Assembly (NCBI RefSeq): GCF_019391655.1
Contig: NZ_JAHXPQ010000008.1
Coordinates: forward strand, 62,001-126,000
Reading direction: 5' to 3'
Source: Mucilaginibacter rivuli
Lineage (GTDB): Bacteria; Bacteroidota; Bacteroidia; Sphingobacteriales; Sphingobacteriaceae
DNA: 64,000 bases
The notes beneath the pieces were generated by a model. It had not been told where the DNA came from. It did not search any database and worked only from the letters and a program-made list of their open reading frames with translations. Below are positions 17,490-26,896 of the stretch, in pieces; the first letter of the stretch is position 1, and the number at the start of each line of letters is the position of its first letter. The position numbers and the translations under genes were made by a program.

Positions 17490-19307
17490 TTATCCTCTAT
17501 CCTGCGATAGTATCAACGACGAATACGGGGCTATTGAAATGTTGGCACTATATGGCAAGGCATCGCACTCATCTTTAAAGGCTTCGGTATCTAAAGATGT
17601 AAAATCGCCAAAATCCTTATCATATCCTTCCCAATCGCTATTGAAACGTATTTTCCATACACCTTCGGATGGGAAACCTATACGGTAATCACTGTAGCCA
17701 TTGTTTGAAAAATTTAATATAACCATGGTAGAGTTTCCTTTTTCAAGTGTTTGAAAACGGTGATAGGCGATCAGTTTCTTCTCATTATCAAGACGAATTA
17801 CATGTGTGTTTATACCTGATAAACCTTCCGTATTGTTACCATAATTGAGGCGCAGTTTGATCAGATCGCGATGCAGTTTTGCAAAACCATTAAACTCCTT
17901 TAGTCGTTTCCAATCTATCGGATCAGTATCTGAAAACCATTTATCTTCCAGCAACTCATGCCCCTGGAATATCATGGGGATACCCGGTGCTGTTAATACC
18001 ATAGCTATACCCAATGACGCGCGCTTTTTTGAATACCAGTTATTCACATCGCCATTGGCAATTTCTTCGGCAACGCGTGCTTTGCCGTTAGCTACTTCAT
18101 CATGGCTTTCGGTGTAAACCACGCGTTTAAACGGGTTGCCACTATATTGCCGCATCAATGCGTTTTGCACGGTTTCCATATCACGGTTGGCATCATCCTG
18201 TGTAATTAAAGCTTCGCGTATGGGGTGTACAAAATCGGCATCCCACTGCGCGCCAAAGCCTAATCCCTCCCACTCGCTTACCGGATTGGTAATGCTGTCT
18301 AAACCATGCAGATCTTCGGCTATAGTCAGTTTCCACGGGAATTTTTCAGCAATCTCGCCGTTTATCCATTGCAGTAAACTTGAGCCATCATTCAGCACGC
18401 TGCCCGGGTCTTCATCGGCGTGTACGTTCCGTATGTAGGGTATCATGTCCATACGCAGGCCATCAACACGGTATTCTTCCAGCCACATCATCGCGTTGTC
18501 GCGGATATATTGGCGCACTTCATTGCGGCCATAATCGGGCCGGGTATCGCCCCATGGCGTTTCAGATTTCCAATCGTTATAAAAATAGATGCCGCCTTTA
18601 TCGTTTTCGTTCCAGCCATCAAACTGCCACAGGTCCATATCTGTGGGGCCAAAGTGATTGTACACCACATCCAATATAATGGCTATGCCATGCTCATGCG
18701 CGGCTTTTATTAATGCTTTAAACCCATCCGGGCCACCGTACTCACTTTCAATGGCAAAGGGGTGCGCAGGGTTATATCCCCACGAAAATCCTCCGGGGAA
18801 TTCAAATGGTGGCATAATTTCGATGGCGTTAATACCCAGGTCGCGCAGGTATGGCAGCTTTTCAATAACACCGTACATATCGCCGGGTTTGCCTTCTTCC
18901 TTTACATTAAAGGTACCTGTATGCAATTCATATATCACCAGCTTGTTCCAGGTAGGCATATCATATCCTGCATCTCCCCAGTCAAAGGCAGTATGATCAT
19001 ATACCAATGAATTGCCCACCGAATTGGTTAGCACCCTTGCATAAGGATCATTACGGGACAGATCGCCTGATGGTGTTTTTAGCAGATATTTGTATTCATC
19101 ACCATTTTTGGCATTTTCTACCAACCCGGCCCAGTATCCATTATCTTCCCTGTCAAGCTTATTAGCCTGGTTATTCCACTTATTAAAACTACCGGTTACA
19201 AATACTTCAGTTGCATTTGGTGCCCATACCCTGAAATGTACGCCATTGGGTTGCACAATTGCACCCATGCCTTCAATTTTAATTTGCTCTTGTATGTTTT
19301 GATCCAT
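17490..19307 (-). CDS. GH13 alpha-amylase-type enzyme with CBM48 (glycogen branching-enzyme-like)
   Basis: Acts on alpha-glucan, probably as a branching or related transferase enzyme. The N-terminal CBM48 (GVHFRVWAPNATEVFVTGSFNKW) is followed by the GH13 barrel: DVVYNHFG (region I), GLRMDMIPY with the nucleophile Asp (region II), IAEDLHG with the Glu acid/base (region III) and YTESHDEV (region IV). A C-terminal beta domain ends in SIAPYSSLIL. The start is set at MDQNIQEQ (19307, 605 aa); the longer frame to 19403 adds 32 unconserved residues. At 605 residues it is shorter than the usual GlgB. It stands alone, convergent with the PAS kinase. Branching versus hydrolytic activity cannot be told from sequence. 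Confidence 0.9.
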   Translation of the reverse strand: MDQNIQEQIKIEGMGAIVQPNGVHFRVWAPNATEVFVTGSFNKWNNQANKLDREDNGYWAGLVENAKNGDEYKYLLKTPSGDLSRNDPYARVLTNSVGNSLVYDHTAFDWGDAGYDMPTWNKLVIYELHTGTFNVKEEGKPGDMYGVIEKLPYLRDLGINAIEIMPPFEFPGGFSWGYNPAHPFAIESEYGGPDGFKALIKAAHEHGIAIILDVVYNHFGPTDMDLWQFDGWNENDKGGIYFYNDWKSETPWGDTRPDYGRNEVRQYIRDNAMMWLEEYRVDGLRMDMIPYIRNVHADEDPGSVLNDGSSLLQWINGEIAEKFPWKLTIAEDLHGLDSITNPVSEWEGLGFGAQWDADFVHPIREALITQDDANRDMETVQNALMRQYSGNPFKRVVYTESHDEVANGKARVAEEIANGDVNNWYSKKRASLGIAMVLTAPGIPMIFQGHELLEDKWFSDTDPIDWKRLKEFNGFAKLHRDLIKLRLNYGNNTEGLSGINTHVIRLDNEKKLIAYHRFQTLEKGNSTMVILNFSNNGYSDYRIGFPSEGVWKIRFNSDWEGYDKDFGDFTSLDTEAFKDECDALPYSANISIAPYSSLILSQDRG

Positions 19308-19484
19308 TTTATCCACTTTGTGATTTTTAAACATATGAAATACAAAAGCACGCCTAAATGTTTGCGCTGGTGGATAATATTTACACAAAATAGTATGACG
19401 CAAATATTTTCACTCCAAATAAATAACCTTTTATTAAACCATCCGTAATAGTAATAGTCTAAACCACATCAACTAACACAACCT

Positions 19485-20483
19485 ATGTCAAAACAACTAC
19501 TTTCTGTATTTACCGCAGGTATGTTTTTTACTATTGTGATGATAGGTTGCAATAAAAGTACGCCGCCGCCGGTTAACACTCAATTTGTATGCCCGGCAAA
19601 CAGGTTCACTACCGAAACATTTACCTATACCACCACCACAATACCTTTTGGCCAGGCTGCTGATTATAAAGGCAAGCTGCAAACGCTGCAAATGCTCATT
19701 AACCTGCCATCGGCAGATACGCTGGCCCGTAGGCCGCTTATTATTTATTGTCATGGTGGTGGTTTTACATCGGGTACCCGCACGGATGCATGGCCCAATA
19801 AATTTTGCCAGTCATTTGCTAAACGGGGTTACGTTACCGCCAGTATTGATTACCGGCTGGGCATAGGTACAAACGGCGATATTGATGTGATAAGCGCGCA
19901 AACCCGTGCAGTGCAAGATGCTAAAGCCGCTGTGCGTTATTTTAAGCAAACCGCTGTTGAGCAAGGCAACCCTTACCGTATTGATACCGCGCAAATATTT
20001 ATAGCCGGCGAGGCTTCGGGCGCGGCAATAGCTTTACAAATGGGTTATTTAACCAACCCTGCAGAATTTACCTCAATTGCTGATGCTGATGTTTTAGTTA
20101 ACCTTAACGGGATTGAAGGCAACAGCAATACCGCGCCTTATTCGTCAAAAATAACCGGCATCATCAGTTTATCGGGCGCTATATTAAATTTGAACTGGAT
20201 ACCTAATAAATCCGTATCGTTAATTATGGTTCACGGTTCTAATGATACCGGCGTACCTTATAAATCGGGTATCGCAAGCCCATATACCGCAACTATGCAG
20301 TATGGAAGTTACCTGGTTGACTCTACTTGTATAAGCCAGAAAATGAATAGCAGCCTATATACATTTAAAGGCGCCGGCGCTGCACCATATATATCTTCAA
20401 CCAAATACGCCGATAGCACTATCAAATATGTATCGCAGCAGCTATATCATTTAATTGACTGCGAACGCCTGGGCAGGCGTTAA
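19485..20483 (+). CDS. Alpha/beta-hydrolase lipoprotein (carboxylesterase-like)
   Basis: A secreted esterase, probably a lipoprotein: the signal sequence ends in the lipobox VMIGC (Cys22). The fold is shown by the oxyanion motif CHGGGF, a DYRLG strand, the nucleophile elbow GEASG and VHGSNDTGVPY, which precedes the acid/His part. This pattern resembles feruloyl or acetyl-xylan esterases (BD-FAE/carboxylesterase type). It is the first gene of a set of three co-directional genes, followed after 49 bp by a SASA-type esterase. The 332-residue length is normal. A plant-polymer deacylation role is inferred from family and neighbour. Confidence 0.85.
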   Translation: MSKQLLSVFTAGMFFTIVMIGCNKSTPPPVNTQFVCPANRFTTETFTYTTTTIPFGQAADYKGKLQTLQMLINLPSADTLARRPLIIYCHGGGFTSGTRTDAWPNKFCQSFAKRGYVTASIDYRLGIGTNGDIDVISAQTRAVQDAKAAVRYFKQTAVEQGNPYRIDTAQIFIAGEASGAAIALQMGYLTNPAEFTSIADADVLVNLNGIEGNSNTAPYSSKITGIISLSGAILNLNWIPNKSVSLIMVHGSNDTGVPYKSGIASPYTATMQYGSYLVDSTCISQKMNSSLYTFKGAGAAPYISSTKYADSTIKYVSQQLYHLIDCERLGRR

Positions 20484-20532
20484 AACAATCTCTTTCAGCA
20501 TTATTTTACAATTTGCTACTTTAGCAACAATT

Positions 20533-21402
20533 ATGAACCGTTGTATATTTTTGATGCTATCGCTCGGATTGATATCCGCCCAAATTGCATTTGCCCAAAA
20601 ACATGGTAAAATAAGTGTGTATCTTATTGGCGGGCAATCAAACGCTACAGGGCAAGGTTATATGGCCAACATGGCCGATACCATGAAATTTGATACTACC
20701 ATACTACTCTTCCATTCCGGGAAACCGCATTTAAATTCGGGAAAACCTGCATTAACATGGATGCCGCTCAGGCAAGCTTCAGAATCGGCCGATAGGTTTG
20801 GCCCCGAATTAGGATTTTCGAATAAGATACGTTTATATGACCATAACAAACATATTGCTATTATAAAACACGCGCACAGCGGCACCAACCTTTACAACCA
20901 ATGGAATCCCGGAAAAGACGCCGCCGATACCGCACATTGGGGCCAGCAGTTTAAAGTGTTTGTACAAACTATTGACTCGGGCCTGAACGCCTTACGTAAA
21001 ATGGGTTACATGCCTGTTATTAAAGGTATGCTTTGGCAGCAGGGCGAAAACGATGCAATAAAAATTGATAGCGCCAGTTTAAACTACGCAAAAAATTTAA
21101 GTCATTTTATCAGCAGGGTGCGCCAGCAATATAAAACGCCTAAAATGCCCTTTGTTTATGGCTATGTGCTGCCCCCGCCAAATACCGGTGCCGACCGCGA
21201 CCTGGTACGTAAAGCGGAGCACGATGTTGACCAACACTCCGCTACGCCATGGGCAATTAAAAACGCGATAGTAGTTTTTACAGACGATTTGAGCCTGCGT
21301 GCCAACGATAAGAATACAAAATACCCGAAAGATATTATTCATTTTGGTACCAATGGTACATGGGTGCTGGGTATAAGAATGGCACAAAAATTTGCAAACT
21401 GA
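20533..21402 (+). CDS. Secreted carbohydrate esterase, SASA (sialate O-acetylesterase-like) domain
   Basis: 289 residues starting at MNRCIFLMLSLGL (20533) with a signal peptide ending near AFA. Longer in-frame starts (20455) overlap the previous gene and lack a signal, so they are rejected. The SASA motifs are GGQSNATGQ (catalytic Ser), LGFSN, WQQGENDA and IIHFGTNG with the C-terminal His. The family (CE6-like) removes acetyl groups from sugars. It lies 49 bp after the alpha/beta-hydrolase gene and 5 bp before a GNAT gene, so it is likely part of one transcript. The two adjacent secreted esterases suggest polysaccharide deacetylation. Confidence 0.87.
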   Translation: MNRCIFLMLSLGLISAQIAFAQKHGKISVYLIGGQSNATGQGYMANMADTMKFDTTILLFHSGKPHLNSGKPALTWMPLRQASESADRFGPELGFSNKIRLYDHNKHIAIIKHAHSGTNLYNQWNPGKDAADTAHWGQQFKVFVQTIDSGLNALRKMGYMPVIKGMLWQQGENDAIKIDSASLNYAKNLSHFISRVRQQYKTPKMPFVYGYVLPPPNTGADRDLVRKAEHDVDQHSATPWAIKNAIVVFTDDLSLRANDKNTKYPKDIIHFGTNGTWVLGIRMAQKFAN

Positions 21403-21407
21403 ATATT

Positions 21408-21923
21408 ATGAAGATCCGGAAAGTTGAACTATCCGAAGCGGATACACTTTTACAAATCACCACCAAAACCTTTTTGTATGCCTTTGCTCATTTAAATAAA
21501 GCAGAGGATATAAAGATCTATTGCGATTCCTTTTTAACTATAAACAGGATTACAACAGAGATAAACAATACCGATTCTGATTTTTATTTTGTTGTGGACG
21601 AGGATGATATAATTGCTTACCTCAAATTAAATTATGCCGGGGCGCAAACAGAGTTTAAAGATAGCGAAGCTGTTGAGATAGAGCGCATATATGTTTTAGC
21701 CGAACATCAAGGCAAGCAGATAGGTCAGCAAATGCTGGATTTTGCAGTCAGTATGGCGCAAAGCAAACAACTAAAATACATATGGCTTGGCGTATGGGAA
21801 AACAATAGCAACGCTATCCGCTTTTACAGGCGCAATGGCTTTGAGGTTTTTGATAGCCACTATTTTATGCTGGGGAATGACAAGCAAACCGATCTGCTGA
21901 TGAAACGTTTGATCAGCATTTAA
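21408..21923 (+). CDS. GNAT-family N-acetyltransferase
   Basis: 171 residues starting at MKIRKVELSEADTLL (21408); an earlier ATG at 21360 lies inside the previous gene. The GNAT fold is clear from the acetyl-CoA loop VLAEHQGKQIGQQMLDFA, the strand YIWLGVWENNSNAIRFYRRNGF and the NGFEVFDSHYFMLG ending seen in many members. Substrate unknown. It starts 5 bp after the stop of the SASA-esterase gene, and CorA follows 39 bp later. The function need not relate to its neighbours; this family is scattered through Bacteroidota genomes. Confidence 0.87.
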   Translation: MKIRKVELSEADTLLQITTKTFLYAFAHLNKAEDIKIYCDSFLTINRITTEINNTDSDFYFVVDEDDIIAYLKLNYAGAQTEFKDSEAVEIERIYVLAEHQGKQIGQQMLDFAVSMAQSKQLKYIWLGVWENNSNAIRFYRRNGFEVFDSHYFMLGNDKQTDLLMKRLISI

Positions 21924-21962
21924 AACTAATAAATCAATATCTTTAAACATACGAATTGGATA

Positions 21963-23084
21963 ATGGCAAAAGTTAAAAGGCTAAAAATAAAGAGCGATAA
22001 AAAATACGGTAATATTGGCGACAGTCCCGGTGCCATACATATTGATGAGAACGCACTTAAGCCTGTACTTAAATTATACTCGTACAATAAAGATGAAGTA
22101 GAAGAAAGTGATGGGCAAACCTTCGAAAGCATACTTAAGCAGCTTGATCATTGCAAAACACATACCCACTGGCTGCAAATAAATGGCCTTGGCGATGAGG
22201 GACTGATAGAAGAGATAGGCAAACATTTCGGTATTAATGCACTGGTGCTGGAAGATATTGTAAACACGCATCAACGCCCTAAAATTGATGATTACGACAG
22301 TTACTTCTTCGCGACAAGCAGGCTCATTACTTATAAAGACGATGAGGTTAGCAATTGCCAGGTATCATACCTTGTAAAAGATAACTTGGTGATAAGTTTC
22401 CAGGAGGATTATAATAATATTTTTGAGCCGGTAGTAAAAAGGATGAAGTCGGGCAAGGGCTTGATACGTATTGCCGGCCCGGCATACCTATGTTATGCCA
22501 TGATGGATACCATTTTTGATATCTATTTTAGCGTATTGAACACCATTGGCGATCTGCTGGAAAATATTGAAGAGCGCGTGTATGACAAACCTGATAAAAG
22601 CATTATGTACGATGCGCAAAAAATGAAGCGTACCATGATCGTGTTGCGCCGTGCCATATGGCCGGAGCGGGATAAGATAAACGACATGATACGTGAGGAA
22701 TACACACTCATTAGCCCGGAAGTAAAGGTTTTTCTGCGCGATGCATACGACCACTGTATCCAGATCATTGATATGATAGAAAGCTATAAAGAGATCACTT
22801 CGGGGGTTATTGATGTTTACCTGTCGCTGGTGAGCAATCGCATGAACGAGATCATGAAAGTACTCACCATTATTTCGGCCATATTTATACCTATCACCTT
22901 TATAGCGGGCGTTTACGGCATGAACTTCGCCCATGTTGACCCTGTTACCAATAAGGTACTCCCCTACAACCTGCCCGAACTAAGTAGCCCGTACGGATAC
23001 ATTATTTGCTGGGTGGCCATGGTGCTGATAACAGGTACGCAGGTGTTTATATTTTGGCGAAAAGGTTGGTTTAACAGGCTATAA
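21963..23084 (+). CDS. corA: Magnesium/cobalt transport protein CorA
   Basis: A cytoplasmic-membrane Mg2+ channel, homopentameric. The 373-residue protein has a large N-terminal cytoplasmic funnel and two C-terminal membrane helices, the first ending in the signature GMNF (about residues 319-322) and the second in IICWVAMVLITGTQVFIF. The preceding helix (MNEIMKVLTIISAIFIPITFIAGVYGMNFAHV) is the first TM. The sequence ends in a basic tail (WRKGWFNRL), as usual. The start ATG is followed by a Lys-rich stretch (KVKRLKIKSDKK). It is preceded by the GNAT gene, and no Mg-sensing leader is evident. Length is normal. Confidence 0.95.
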   Translation: MAKVKRLKIKSDKKYGNIGDSPGAIHIDENALKPVLKLYSYNKDEVEESDGQTFESILKQLDHCKTHTHWLQINGLGDEGLIEEIGKHFGINALVLEDIVNTHQRPKIDDYDSYFFATSRLITYKDDEVSNCQVSYLVKDNLVISFQEDYNNIFEPVVKRMKSGKGLIRIAGPAYLCYAMMDTIFDIYFSVLNTIGDLLENIEERVYDKPDKSIMYDAQKMKRTMIVLRRAIWPERDKINDMIREEYTLISPEVKVFLRDAYDHCIQIIDMIESYKEITSGVIDVYLSLVSNRMNEIMKVLTIISAIFIPITFIAGVYGMNFAHVDPVTNKVLPYNLPELSSPYGYIICWVAMVLITGTQVFIFWRKGWFNRL

Positions 23085-23159
23085 CATTAGCAGTAATAAA
23101 ATAATATCTGTTTCATAATAACATGTATATTGGTTGCACTAAACCAACAACTCCCAATT

Positions 23160-24278
23160 ATGAATAAGTTATTGATAATATTACCCTCTGTTTTATTAAC
23201 TGCCAATATCGCTTTATGCCAAAGCCGGATCGATCAGGGACAGCGATCTGTGCTCGCACCCTCAGGTTCAGTTACCGCTGCCGAGCGGATCATGACCACT
23301 TCGCGTAATTCACAGGCCACAAATTACAATAATTTAGGGCTTGCAGCTTTACATGCCGGAAAGTATGATGAAGCTTTAAAGTACTTTGACCAGTCGATAA
23401 GCATTGATAACAGGTATGCATCACCCTATAACAACCGCGGATTGGTTAAAGAAAAATTAAACCAGCTAAAAGAAGCTATCGACGATTTTAACGATGCCGT
23501 TAACCTTGAACCGCAATTTATAGGAAGTCAATACAATGCAGCCAATGCCAAGTATCGTTTCGGTGATTATAAAGGTTGTATCAAAAACTTAAACGCGGTT
23601 ATAGATCTGGCACCTAAAGATGCCAATGCATGGCTGAAACGTGGCATGGCCCGCAACAAGATAAAAGAGTATAAAAAGGCGGTGGAAGATTGCAGTCGCG
23701 CCATCGAATTAAACTCCTCGTTATCTGATGCATACATTAACAAAGGCATTGCCGAAATGAATCTCGATAAAAAGGTGGAAGCTATGGACGACCTTACAAA
23801 AGCGCACCAAATGGGCAATCGCTGTGCCGATTCATTGATAAATGTTTTGTCGCCAGGTACCGTGCTGCCCCCCGTAGCTAATGCGCCTGTTAATACATTA
23901 ACGAGCATACCAGCGGTTGATTCAAAAAGTATTGCCGAAGCCAATTCATTCAATGCAAAAGGCATTCAAAGTGCCAAGGAAAACAGCCTTACGGATGCTA
24001 TTGCCAATTTCACTAATGCAATAAGCATAAACCCTAATTTTGCAAGTGCTTATAACAACCGGGGGAATACAAAGAGAATACAAAAAGATTATGCAGGTGC
24101 CTTACAAGATCTCAACAAAGCCATAGCCCTCAGCCCTAATTACTCTGTTGCTTTTATTAACCGTGGCCGGGTTGAAATAGAAGTTGGTAAAAAAGCGGAT
24201 GCCTGTGCTGATTTTACAAGGGCTAAAGAATTAGGCAACCGTGGTGCTGATCAATTTATTATGCAAAACTGCCAGTAA
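23160..24278 (+). CDS. Secreted TPR-repeat protein
   Basis: 372 residues starting at MNKLLIILPSVLLTANIALC (23160) with a signal peptide; the ten extra codons upstream are not signal-like. About seven TPR units are seen: a first run (LGLAALHAGKYDEALKYFD, SPYNNRGLVKEKLNQLKEAIDDF, ANAKYRFGDYKGCIKNL, KRGMARNKIKEYKKAVEDCS, DAYINKGIAEMNLDKKVEAMDDL) and, after a Pro-rich linker at about 225-255, a second run (FNAKGIQSAKENSLTDAIANF, AYNNRGNTKRIQKDYAGAL, FINRGRVEIEVGKKADACADF). This is likely a periplasmic or outer-membrane-associated scaffold; partner unknown. It stands alone between CorA and the helicase gene. Confidence 0.85.
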   Translation: MNKLLIILPSVLLTANIALCQSRIDQGQRSVLAPSGSVTAAERIMTTSRNSQATNYNNLGLAALHAGKYDEALKYFDQSISIDNRYASPYNNRGLVKEKLNQLKEAIDDFNDAVNLEPQFIGSQYNAANAKYRFGDYKGCIKNLNAVIDLAPKDANAWLKRGMARNKIKEYKKAVEDCSRAIELNSSLSDAYINKGIAEMNLDKKVEAMDDLTKAHQMGNRCADSLINVLSPGTVLPPVANAPVNTLTSIPAVDSKSIAEANSFNAKGIQSAKENSLTDAIANFTNAISINPNFASAYNNRGNTKRIQKDYAGALQDLNKAIALSPNYSVAFINRGRVEIEVGKKADACADFTRAKELGNRGADQFIMQNCQ

Positions 24279-24429
24279 GTTTACTGGCAAAAAACACTAA
24301 CCCGCTATTGTATTTTAGTGCATTCGTAGCAATGCAGTTTATCCACACATGCCTAAAAATGTGCAATACTCTGTGCGCTTTGCCCTATGCTCTTTGCACG
24401 TAAAACGCTAATTTCGCAGACATAGAAAA

Positions 24430-24438
24430 GAGGAGAAA
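24430..24438 (+). promoter_or_regulatory. Strong Shine-Dalgarno sequence deciding a TTG start (pcrA/uvrD)
   Basis: AGGAGAAAG lies just upstream of the TTG at 24442, a 6-base spacing from the AGGAG core. Most genes here lack such a sequence. It supports TTG as the true start, because no ATG occurs upstream of the conserved Walker A. Confidence 0.7.
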
Positions 24439-24441
24439 GTT

Positions 24442-26715
24442 TTGGATTATTTAAAGGGATTAAATCCTTCGCAACGAGACGCGGTATTACAAACCGAAGG
24501 GCCGGTAATGATCATCGCGGGCGCGGGTTCAGGTAAAACAAGGGTTATTACATACAGGGTGGCACACCTGATCAGCAAGGGTGTCGATTCATTCAACATA
24601 CTGGTACTTACATTTACCAACAAAGCCGCGCGCGAAATGCGCGAGCGTATTATGCATGCCGCAGGGCCCGAGGCCAAAAATATCTGGATGGGAACCTTCC
24701 ACTCGGTATTTGCCAAGATACTGCGTGTAGAGGCTGATAAGATTGGTTATCCCAACAACTTTACCATTTACGATACCGATGATAGCAAAAGTGTACTGCG
24801 CGCCATTGTTAAGGAAATGAATCTGGATGATAAGCTGTATAATATCAATTTTGTGCTTAATCGTATATCAGCGTCAAAAAACAACCTGATATCGGCACAG
24901 GAGTACCAGCAGAATGAAGCCATACAGGCCGATGATCATTCAAGCGGCCGCGGTTTATTGGGTAAAATATTTGAAGCATATACCAACCGCTGTTTCCGCG
25001 CGGGAGCTATGGATTTTGATGACTTGCTGTACAAAACCAATGAGTTGCTAAAACTTCACCCCGATGTGCTGTACAAATATCAAAACAAGTTTAAGTATCT
25101 GATGGTGGACGAGTATCAGGATACCAACTTTTCGCAGTACCTTATTGTGAAAAAACTGGCTTCCATTAACGAGAATATCTGCGTGGTAGGCGATGATGCG
25201 CAGAGTATATACGCCTTTCGTGGTGCAAACATCCAGAACATACTCAATTTTGAAAAGGATTATCCCGACCTGAAAGTATTTAAACTGGAGCAGAATTACC
25301 GTTCTACCCAAAACATTGTGAATGTTGCCAACAGCATCATATCCAATAACAAAGAACAGCTTAAAAAGAATGTTTTCAGCGAAAAAGATCAGGGTGACAA
25401 GATCAAGATCGTGCGTGCATTTAGTGATAATGAAGAAGGTAAGGTAACTGCCGAATCCATTATGCAGGAGCGTGCTAATAAGAGTATGAAATGGAAAGAT
25501 TTTGCCATTTTGTATCGTACCAACGCACAATCACGATCGATGGAGGAAGGTTTGCGCAAACTCAACATCCCCTACAAAATATACGGGGGGCTCTCCTTTT
25601 ATCAGCGTAAAGAAATTAAAGACCTGATAGCCTACTTCCGCTTAACGTTTAACCCAAGTGATGAAGAAGCCTTAAAGCGTGTTATCAACTATCCCAAACG
25701 TGGTATTGGCGATACTTCGCTCGACCGTATCATCATCACCGCCGGCGAAAAAGATAAGTCGGTTTGGGAGATCATGAGCGATGGGCAAACTTACCTGGAT
25801 GGCCGTATCAACTCGGTGATATATCCTTTTGTTACCATGATACAAAGCTTCCAGGTGATCACAAAGAACCTGAACGCATATGATGCCGCCCTGCATATCG
25901 CGCAACACTGCGGCATATTAAAAGATCTGTACGAGGATAAATCTGTAGAAGGATTGAACCGTTACGAAAACATACAGGAGTTGCTAAACGGTATTAAAGA
26001 ATTTAGCGAGCGCGAAGATATTGAAGAAAAAGGCCTGGATGTATTTATGCAGGATATTGCCCTGCTCACCAACGACGATAACGATAAAAAGAAAGATGCC
26101 GATACCGTATCCTTAATGACGATACACTCCAGTAAGGGTTTGGAGTTTCCGCATGTATACGTGGTGGGCCTGGAGGAGAACTTGTTCCCCTCGCAAATGA
26201 GCCTGAACTCGCGTAGCGACCTGGAAGAAGAGCGCCGCCTGTTTTACGTGGCCGTTACCCGCGCCGAAAGCAAGCTTACCATCAGCTACGCTACATCGCG
26301 CTTTAAGTTTGGCACGCTCATTAACTGCGAGCCAAGCCGCTTTTTGGATGAGATTGACGCTCAATACCTCGAGCTTGATTTTACCGCTAAAAAGCAACCC
26401 ACCGGTAACCCTTTCTTTGATGATGAGCGCAGCGCCTGGGCCAGTAAGGATACCTTTAGCAAGCCCAAACCAGCTATTGCGCCAAAGGTTAAAACCACCA
26501 GCATACTGGCAAAAGCACACGTGCCATCGGCAGGCTTCGCGCCAAGCGATACCAGTAACCTGCAGGTAGGTATGGAAGTAGAGCACGAGCGATTTGGCTT
26601 TGGTAAAGTAGTAAGCATGGAAACCAAACCAGATGTTAAGGCCACCATATTTTTTAAAGAAGTTGGGCAGAAACAGTTGCTGTTAAAGTTTGCCAAGTTG
26701 AGGATTGTGGGGTAA
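24442..26715 (+). CDS. pcrA: ATP-dependent DNA helicase UvrD/PcrA type
   Basis: 3'-5' SF1A helicase of DNA repair and replication. The 757-residue protein begins at a TTG (24442) because the conserved MDYLKGLNPSQRDAV start lies there and the first ATG (codon 23) is inside motif I. Motifs: Walker A AGAGSGKT (26-33), LTFTNKAAREM, VDEYQDTNFSQY (motif II), GDDAQSIYAFRGA (motif III), LEQNYRSTQNIV (motif IV), LMTIHSSKGLEFPHVYVVGL (motif V) and FYVAVTRAES (motif VI). The C-terminal tail (EHERFGFGKVVSME) is the PcrA-type tudor-like extension. The gene is flanked by non-coding gaps, so it is probably monocistronic. Confidence 0.95.
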   Translation: MDYLKGLNPSQRDAVLQTEGPVMIIAGAGSGKTRVITYRVAHLISKGVDSFNILVLTFTNKAAREMRERIMHAAGPEAKNIWMGTFHSVFAKILRVEADKIGYPNNFTIYDTDDSKSVLRAIVKEMNLDDKLYNINFVLNRISASKNNLISAQEYQQNEAIQADDHSSGRGLLGKIFEAYTNRCFRAGAMDFDDLLYKTNELLKLHPDVLYKYQNKFKYLMVDEYQDTNFSQYLIVKKLASINENICVVGDDAQSIYAFRGANIQNILNFEKDYPDLKVFKLEQNYRSTQNIVNVANSIISNNKEQLKKNVFSEKDQGDKIKIVRAFSDNEEGKVTAESIMQERANKSMKWKDFAILYRTNAQSRSMEEGLRKLNIPYKIYGGLSFYQRKEIKDLIAYFRLTFNPSDEEALKRVINYPKRGIGDTSLDRIIITAGEKDKSVWEIMSDGQTYLDGRINSVIYPFVTMIQSFQVITKNLNAYDAALHIAQHCGILKDLYEDKSVEGLNRYENIQELLNGIKEFSEREDIEEKGLDVFMQDIALLTNDDNDKKKDADTVSLMTIHSSKGLEFPHVYVVGLEENLFPSQMSLNSRSDLEEERRLFYVAVTRAESKLTISYATSRFKFGTLINCEPSRFLDEIDAQYLELDFTAKKQPTGNPFFDDERSAWASKDTFSKPKPAIAPKVKTTSILAKAHVPSAGFAPSDTSNLQVGMEVEHERFGFGKVVSMETKPDVKATIFFKEVGQKQLLLKFAKLRIVG

Positions 26716-26896
26716 GATGTAAAAGACGGAGTCTGAGATCAGAAATTCGTAAAGATAGAACAAACTCTCGGCTGTATTTAGAGCTTGTGAGTTAGCATCT
26801 GTACGCCTTACGGTAAATACCGTTACAATGGCCAATTTATGTTAAGTAGCTGATCTTATATGGCTTATTGTTTTTTTGAATTATAGAAAATATCAC

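Noticed and set aside
19308..19403. 32-codon N-terminal extension of the GH13 gene
   Set aside because: The extra residues are not conserved in CBM48 enzymes; MDQNIQEQ fits the family start.
20455..20532. Upstream ATG of the SASA-esterase gene
   Set aside because: It lies inside the preceding gene and adds residues without signal character; MNRCIFLML at 20533 opens a proper signal peptide.
24355..24400. Word-type palindrome before the helicase gene
   Set aside because: The stretch has GTGCAA at one end and TTGCAC at the other but no extended arms; too short to call.
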